Part shown: in pieces, positions 6,576-10,789 of the stretch | How positions within the stretch are numbered: position 1 is the stretch's first letter | Layout: each line of letters starts with the position of its first letter | Assembly (NCBI GenBank): GCA_020853255.1 | Contig: JADYZI010000442.1 | Span: forward strand, 1-10,789 | Direction of reading: 5' to 3' | DNA from: Acidobacteriota bacterium | Lineage (GTDB): Bacteria; Acidobacteriota; Blastocatellia; Pyrinomonadales; Pyrinomonadaceae | Length of the DNA stretch: 10,789 nt | Notes under the pieces: generated by a model | Databases searched by the model: none | Told to the model about the DNA's origin: nothing | The model's input: only the letters and a program-made list of their open reading frames with translations | Program-made: the position numbers and the translations under genes

Positions 6576-6586
6576 AACACCCTTCA

Positions 6587-6692
6587 TTGCAGAGGCGCTC
6601 ACGAACTAAGGGCGATATCGTCGCCGTGGCCTAACAAACTTCAGTTTGCACCTCTTGCCATCTGTCACCGTTACTTGATGCGGGCTTTTGCA
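6587..6692. repeat. Palindromic intergenic repeat, copy 2 (degenerate)
   Basis: The left arm 6587-6616 matches copy 1 (2643-2672) at 24 of 30 positions, including an unbroken taagggcgat. The right arm 6666-6692 matches copy 1 (2692-2718) at 22 of 27, including atgcgggctt. The arms no longer pair well with each other, and the central part is about 30 nt longer than in copy 1. It contains small hairpins of its own, such as caaact-tc-agtttg at 6636-6649. This reads as an old, decaying copy of the same element lying between two divergent protease genes. Confidence 0.75.
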
Positions 6693-6716
6693 AAATGCCT
6701 GTAGCGTAATAATAAT
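6688..6716 (+). promoter_or_regulatory. Candidate sigma70 promoter for the M16 protease gene
   Basis: TTGCAA (6688-6693) and AATAAT (6711-6716) are separated by 17 nt in an AT-rich tract. The -35 matches 4/6 and the -10 matches 5/6. The -35 hexamer overlaps the right end of repeat copy 2. The leader to ATG 6833 would be about 110 nt and includes short GC-rich hairpins around 6748-6763. Confidence 0.5.
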
Positions 6717-6821
6717 ATATGCGATCAATAAGCAAAGCGATTTCAACCGGAAGCTTTGCCGGCTGACGGCGATCGCTGCCGATAGTCGGACTCCGGTCCA
6801 CCCAAAACAGTTCTACATCTC

Positions 6822-6826
6822 AGGAG
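6822..6826 (+). promoter_or_regulatory. Shine-Dalgarno (AGGAG) setting the M16 protease start
   Basis: AGGAG lies 6 nt before ATG 6833. It is the clearest ribosome binding site in the window and fixes the start of the signal-peptide-bearing protein. Confidence 0.85.
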
Positions 6827-6832
6827 ATCCAT

Positions 6833-9604
6833 ATGCGAGAATTTCGACTTCGCCAGGCCGCACGGTTCGCCACCGGCCTTTTGTTTATCCTTTGCCTCGT
6901 CGGGCAGCAGAGTTTTGCACAGCCTGCCGCGCGCGGCGCTTTGTCGCCAAATGCGACCGTCGAAGGCATCAGCGAATACACCTTGAGCAACGGCCTTAAG
7001 GTCTTGCTGTTTCCCGACCAGACCAAGCAGACCATCACGGTCAACGTGACCTATCTTGTCGGCTCGCGTCATGAAAATTACGGTGAGACCGGCATGGCCC
7101 ATTTGCTCGAACATCTTGTATTCAAAGGCACGCCAAAACATCCGAACATTCCAGCCGAACTTACATCGCACGGCGCGAGGCCAAACGGAACGACGTGGTT
7201 CGACCGTACAAATTATTTTGAGACCTTTGGCGCGACAGACGAAAATCTCAATTGGGCCCTCGACCTCGAAGCCGACCGGATGGTCAATTCATATATCGCA
7301 AAAAAAGATCTTGAATCTGAATTTTCAGTGGTCCGCAATGAGATGGAATCCGGCGAGAACGACCCGACAAGTGTCCTTATTCAAAAGACAACGGCCATCG
7401 CATACGATTGGCATAATTATGGCAAGGACACGATCGGTGCCCGTTCGGATGTAGAGAATGTGCCGATCGACCGTTTGCAGGCATTTTATCGCCGGTATTA
7501 TCAACCGGATAACGCCGTCCTGCTGGTCGCAGGCAAATTCGATGAGGCAAAAACGCTTGACCTTATCAAGAAATATTTTGGGCCGATCCCGAAGCCTTCG
7601 CGTGTACTGCCGCCAAATTACACGGTCGAACCGACGCAGGACGGCGAGCGGCAGGTAACAGTTCGACGCGTCGGCGATACGCAGCTCGTTTTCGCCGGCT
7701 ATCATATTCCGGCCGCATCGCACGCCGATGGTGCCGCTATCGATATCATGAGCAGCGTTCTGGCCGACACGCCGAGCGGTAGGCTTTATAGTTCGCTGGT
7801 CGAGGCAAAAAAGGCAACGTCAGTCTTCACGTTGGTCTTCCCGACAAAAGAACCTGGTTTTCTCTTTTTCGGGACCGAAATGAAAAAGGACATGCAGATG
7901 GCACCTGCACGCGACGCGCTGATCGAAACGATCGAATCGTTCGCCGCGAACGGCCCGTCAAAGGAAGAGACTGACCGTGCCAGGGCAGCGATACTTAAGA
8001 ATATAGAGCTTAGCCTGAACGATCCGAATCGCGTCGGGCTGGAAATGAGCGAGTGGATCGCCCGTGGCGATTGGCGCTTATTCTTTATCTATCGCGATAG
8101 GATCCGAAAGGTCACACCCGCAGATGTCCAGCGGGTCGCGGCTGCATATCTGAAACAGCAAAATCGCACTCTTGGTATTTTTGTGCCGACCGAAAAACCG
8201 GACCGCGCGGAAATAAAAGGCGTTAGCGATGCCGAGATCACGGCGATGGTCACGGATTACAAAGGCGACGCGATGGTGGCGCAAGGCGAGGCATTCGATC
8301 CTTCGCCGGCGAATATCGAGAGCCGCGTAAAACGCTCAAAGATCGGCGGATTGGATGTCGCATTTTTATCAAAAGAAAATCGCGGCGATTCGGTGGTCGC
8401 GAACATCAATTTCAGGCTTGGCGATGAAAAGTCGCTTATGAACCGAAGCACAGCCGGCGGATTCGTGGGGCTAATGCTCATGCGAGGTTCGACAAAGCAC
8501 ACGCGCCAGCAGATCCAGGATGAATTCGACCGCCTAAAGGCACAGGTCAACATCGGCGGTGCCACGGCGAATACCGGTGTTTCGATCGAGACCACACGAC
8601 AGAACCTTCCGGCGGTACTTCGGCTGGTTGCGGAAATTTTGCGTGAACCCGCGTTTCCGCAGAACGAATTCGATGTTTTGAAACAAGAAACGCTGACCGG
8701 GCTGGACGCGCAGAAAAGCGAACCAACGTCGCTCGCGATCAACGAACTATCGCGTATTTTCAACATTTACCCCAAAGGGCATCCGCTCTATGCATCGAGC
8801 ATCGCGGAATCGATCGCCGACATCAATGCGGTAACGTTGGACGATGTAAAGAAGTTTTACCGCGATTTTTACGGTGCTTCGACCGGCCAAATGACGGTGG
8901 TAGGCGATTTTGACCCCAAAGAGATCTCGGGGCTTACGCAGGAACTATTTGGAACGTGGAAAAGCCCGACACCATTTGTCCGCATCAAGAACGAGTTTCG
9001 TCCAATCGCGCCGGTGAACCGATCGATCGAGGCCCCGGACAAAGCGAACGCGTTCTTTATTGCGCGAATGAATATAAAGATGCGCGACGACAACCCGGAC
9101 TATCCCGCGATGATCCTTGGAAACTACATTCTCGGAGGCGGATTTTTGAATTCAAGGCTGGCTACGCGCATACGGCAAAAGGACGGCCTGAGCTATGGTG
9201 TCGGTTCCAATTTTTCCGCAAGCTCTTTGGATGAATTTGGGGGATTTACGGCAAATGCGATCTATGCTCCTGAAAATGCCGATAAGCTTGAGGCTGCGTT
9301 CAAGGACGAGCTTGCAAAAATGATCCGCGACGGCTTCACGGCCGATGAAGTTGCATCGGCCAAAAGCGGATGGCTGCAAAGCCGACAGGTTTCCCGGGCA
9401 CAGGACCGCGAGCTTTCGGGCCGTATCAATAACTACTTGTTCCTGAACCGGACGATAGCGTGGGACGCCGACCTCGAGAACGCCATCCGCGGGCTCACCG
9501 TCGAGCAGATAAACGCCGCGATGCGTAAATATATGACGCCCGACGGCATAACGATCATTAAAGCCGGAGATTTTGCAAAGTCAAAAGCAAAGGCCGGACA
9601 GTAA
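6833..9604 (+). CDS. Exported M16 (pitrilysin-like) zinc protease
   Basis: Exported metalloprotease of 923 aa with a signal peptide (LLFILCLVGQQSFA followed by QPA near residue 30). The inverted zinc motif HLLEH gives H90 and H94 as zinc ligands and E93 as catalytic base. E170 in VVRNEMESGENDP is the third zinc ligand, at the pitrilysin-like distance of 76. The protein has two homologous halves, four M16 lobes in all. The second half lacks HxxEH at the equivalent place (GGFVGLMLMRGSTKHT), as normal for the inactive half. It keeps the R/Y substrate-binding motif, with R781 or R779 and Y788 in RIRQKDGLSYGVG. Such enzymes close like a clamshell on short unfolded peptides. The gene diverges from the tricorn-like peptidase across about 350 bp and has its own promoter, Shine-Dalgarno and terminator, so it is probably monocistronic. 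Periplasmic peptide turnover alongside the S41 enzyme is inference. Confidence 0.95.
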   Translation: MREFRLRQAARFATGLLFILCLVGQQSFAQPAARGALSPNATVEGISEYTLSNGLKVLLFPDQTKQTITVNVTYLVGSRHENYGETGMAHLLEHLVFKGTPKHPNIPAELTSHGARPNGTTWFDRTNYFETFGATDENLNWALDLEADRMVNSYIAKKDLESEFSVVRNEMESGENDPTSVLIQKTTAIAYDWHNYGKDTIGARSDVENVPIDRLQAFYRRYYQPDNAVLLVAGKFDEAKTLDLIKKYFGPIPKPSRVLPPNYTVEPTQDGERQVTVRRVGDTQLVFAGYHIPAASHADGAAIDIMSSVLADTPSGRLYSSLVEAKKATSVFTLVFPTKEPGFLFFGTEMKKDMQMAPARDALIETIESFAANGPSKEETDRARAAILKNIELSLNDPNRVGLEMSEWIARGDWRLFFIYRDRIRKVTPADVQRVAAAYLKQQNRTLGIFVPTEKPDRAEIKGVSDAEITAMVTDYKGDAMVAQGEAFDPSPANIESRVKRSKIGGLDVAFLSKENRGDSVVANINFRLGDEKSLMNRSTAGGFVGLMLMRGSTKHTRQQIQDEFDRLKAQVNIGGATANTGVSIETTRQNLPAVLRLVAEILREPAFPQNEFDVLKQETLTGLDAQKSEPTSLAINELSRIFNIYPKGHPLYASSIAESIADINAVTLDDVKKFYRDFYGASTGQMTVVGDFDPKEISGLTQELFGTWKSPTPFVRIKNEFRPIAPVNRSIEAPDKANAFFIARMNIKMRDDNPDYPAMILGNYILGGGFLNSRLATRIRQKDGLSYGVGSNFSASSLDEFGGFTANAIYAPENADKLEAAFKDELAKMIRDGFTADEVASAKSGWLQSRQVSRAQDRELSGRINNYLFLNRTIAWDADLENAIRGLTVEQINAAMRKYMTPDGITIIKAGDFAKSKAKAGQ

Positions 9605-9615
9605 TGGCCTTCGAT

Positions 9616-9672
9616 AAAAAAGAGGATGATCTGAACATGCTTCATGAGAGCTTCTCAGACATCCTCTTTTTT
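9616..9672 (+). terminator. Intrinsic terminator after the M16 gene, nearly symmetric
   Basis: aaaaaagaggatg (9616-9628) is the exact reverse complement of catcctctttttt (9660-9672). The stem is extended by tctga (9630-9634) with tcaga (9655-9659) past one bulged base. A run of seven T (9667-9673) follows on the plus strand. The A-run on the other side means it could also stop minus-strand transcripts. It begins 11 nt after the M16 stop and separates that gene from lpxI. Confidence 0.85.
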
Positions 9673-9760
9673 TCTGCACAAACGATCGGCCATTGACCGC
9701 GAACTTGATCTTGCTGCCAAATACGACAAGATCGCCCAATGGTTTATAGTGGATGGTTGA
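9644..9760 (+). CDS. Doubtful 38-aa open frame between terminator and lpxI
   Basis: ATG 9644 lies in the terminator loop. The frame then reads on to SAIDRELDLAAKYDKIAQWF and ends at TGA 9758-9760, 15 nt before the lpxI ATG. The later part has a natural-looking amphipathic composition, whereas the first third is the terminator stem. If real it may be a gene remnant or a short upstream frame coupled to lpxI. No family or ribosome binding site is recognised. Confidence 0.15.
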   Translation: MRASQTSSFFLHKRSAIDRELDLAAKYDKIAQWFIVDG

Positions 9761-9775
9761 TCAGGTTTGCCGACT

Positions 9776-10591
9776 ATGAAATATGGGCTCATCGCCGGAA
9801 ACGGCGACTTTCCGTTTTTAGTGATCGAAGGTGCGAAGAAGCGGGACGCATCGCTGACGGTCGTCGCGATAAAGGAAGAGACCGACCCGCGCATCGAAAC
9901 CGCGGCGGATGGCAATGTTAAATGGGTCGGCATCGGCCAACTCGGCAAGATGATCTCGCACTTCAAGGCCAATGGCGTCGATAAAGTGATGATGGCAGGG
10001 CAGGTAAAGCACGTCCAGATCTTTTCCGGCTCAATTCCAGACGTGCGGATGCTGAAAATGCTCTGGAATCTGCCGCGTCGAAATACCGATTCGCTCATCG
10101 GCGGTATCGCTGCCGAACTGGAAAAGGACGGCATCGAGTTGATCGATTCCACCTACTTTATTCAGGACCATCTCGCACCTGAAGGCGTAATGACAAAGCG
10201 AAAGCCGAACGACATCGAAACGGGAAATATTGAATACGGCCTGCATATCGCACGCGAGATAGCCCGGCTCGACCTCGGCCAAACGATCGTCGTCCGTGCC
10301 AAAGCCTGCGTGGCGATCGAGGCAATGGAGGGCACCGACGAGACCATCACGCGTGCCGGCCATCTGGCAAAAGGCAAATTGACAGTCGTAAAGGTGGCAA
10401 AACCAGATCAGGATATGCGTTTTGATGTTCCGGTGGTCGGCCCGCCGACGGTAGGCGTAATGGCCGCCGCCGGTGCTACGTGCCTTTCCGTTACCGTCGG
10501 CAAGACACTCATTTTCGGGCGCGAAGAGATGGTCGCCCTTGCCGACCGGCACAAGATCGCGATCATCGGTTCGCGTGAGGAAACAAATTAG
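9776..10591 (+). CDS. lpxI: UDP-2,3-diacylglucosamine pyrophosphatase LpxI
   Basis: Hydrolyses UDP-2,3-diacylglucosamine to lipid X plus UMP in lipid A synthesis, replacing LpxH in many non-enteric Gram-negatives. The 271-aa product has the N-terminal MKYGLIAGNGDFPFLV of the LpxI (formerly DUF1009) family, a middle HVQIF...LIGGIAAELEKDGI segment, and a C-terminal domain with IVVRAKACVAIEAMEGTDET. MRFDVPVVGPPTV carries D217, equivalent to the catalytic Asp225 of Caulobacter LpxI. I chose ATG 9776 over TTG 9767 because the family begins MKxGLIAGxG; a weak cagg lies about 10 nt upstream. The gene stands apart from other lpx genes in this window and follows a strong terminator, so it needs its own promoter. 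It shows that the host makes lipid A. Confidence 0.95.
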   Translation: MKYGLIAGNGDFPFLVIEGAKKRDASLTVVAIKEETDPRIETAADGNVKWVGIGQLGKMISHFKANGVDKVMMAGQVKHVQIFSGSIPDVRMLKMLWNLPRRNTDSLIGGIAAELEKDGIELIDSTYFIQDHLAPEGVMTKRKPNDIETGNIEYGLHIAREIARLDLGQTIVVRAKACVAIEAMEGTDETITRAGHLAKGKLTVVKVAKPDQDMRFDVPVVGPPTVGVMAAAGATCLSVTVGKTLIFGREEMVALADRHKIAIIGSREETN

Positions 10592-10689
10592 AGATCTGTA
10601 CGTATTATCCTCTTGTACGCATAAATTCCGGCCATGCCGGTAACCGGTTCCCTTCCGGTAACTTAATGTAGATCACCCGCTGCAATTTG

Positions 10690-10705
10690 CGGCTAAAATT
10701 CGGAG
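10690..10705 (+). promoter_or_regulatory. TAAAAT motif plus Shine-Dalgarno before the last gene
   Basis: TAAAAT (10694-10699) lies 11 nt upstream of ATG 10711 and ggag (10702-10705) lies 5 nt upstream. The 16-nt context differs from that at 2741-2756 in only two positions. If TAAAAT is a -10, the transcript would start inside or just after the ribosome binding site, so either the leader is very short or another upstream promoter is used. No good -35 is seen. Confidence 0.35.
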
Positions 10706-10710
10706 AAAAA

Positions 10711-10789
10711 ATGAAACGACACTTTCTTGCATCTATCTTTACTCTTGCCCTGCTTCTGCCGACACTCGCGTTTGGCCAGCAGGCGGTCA
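10711..10789 (+). CDS. Exported protein, N-terminus only (cut by window end)
   Basis: The frame MKRHFLASIFTLALLLPTLA-FGQQAV runs off the window after 26 codons. It has a basic start, a hydrophobic core and a likely signal peptidase I site before QQ. ggag at 10702-10705 supports this ATG. Too little is present to name the product. Confidence 0.75.
   Translation, partial: MKRHFLASIFTLALLLPTLAFGQQAV

Noticed and set aside
6485..6580. 32-residue N-terminal extension of the S41 protease
   Set aside because: It precedes a clean signal peptide and contains a perfect TATAAT on the gene's strand, so it is more likely untranslated leader and promoter.
9655..10152. 165-aa open frame on the minus strand opposite lpxI
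   Set aside because: Antisense to the conserved lpxI frame and crosses the terminator; Ser-rich composition typical of a shadow frame.
10628..10659. Small hairpins ccggc-cat-gccgg and accgg...ccggt after lpxI
   Set aside because: Stems of only five base pairs without a following T-run; too weak to call a terminator or operator.

Overview
The window reads as a chromosomal segment of a Gram-negative, LPS-making bacterium of moderate GC. Acidobacteriota (Blastocatellia/Pyrinomonadaceae-like) is my best guess. The guess rests on the gene style: a very large secreted tricorn-like S41 protease, a two-half M16 protease, LpxI rather than LpxH, and GC-rich intergenic palindromes. This is inference from gene content only; no rRNA or other phylogenetic marker is present.

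Layout, left to right. (1) 1-192: leader region with a strong 14-bp imperfect hairpin, then lipA (lipoyl synthase, +). (2) 1111-2167: a toxin-antitoxin graveyard. An intact small antitoxin of the addiction-module-component type overlaps (ATGA) a ParE/RelE toxin that carries a one-base frameshift. A second, unrelated ParE/RelE toxin reading frame follows, also frameshifted and with ATA where its start codon should be. (3) 2164-2619: a bacterioferritin-like ferritin whose ATG overlaps the stop of the second toxin remnant. (4) 2644-2718: a near-perfect palindromic repeat, then a RimJ/RimL-type GNAT acetyltransferase (2771-3274, +). (5) 3281-6484 (-): an exported ~1067-aa tricorn-like protease, convergent with the GNAT gene. 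(6) 6485-6832: a divergent promoter region of about 350 bp holding a second, diverged copy of the palindromic repeat and one candidate promoter for each direction. (7) 6833-9604 (+): an exported 923-aa M16 zinc protease, closed by a strong, nearly symmetric intrinsic terminator. (8) 9776-10591 (+): lpxI. (9) From 10711: the first 26 codons of a signal-peptide-bearing protein cut by the window edge.

How it fits together. Most genes are housekeeping or envelope functions: lipoate cofactor synthesis, lipid A synthesis, iron storage. Two large exported proteases are transcribed divergently from one control region and could act on periplasmic peptides together; that is inference from layout. I found no clearly new multi-gene system. 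The parts most worth a second look are the doubly broken toxin locus and its overlap with the ferritin gene, the two-copy palindromic repeat whose arm lies at a candidate -35 box, and a shared 16-nt TAAAAT-centred motif upstream of two genes.
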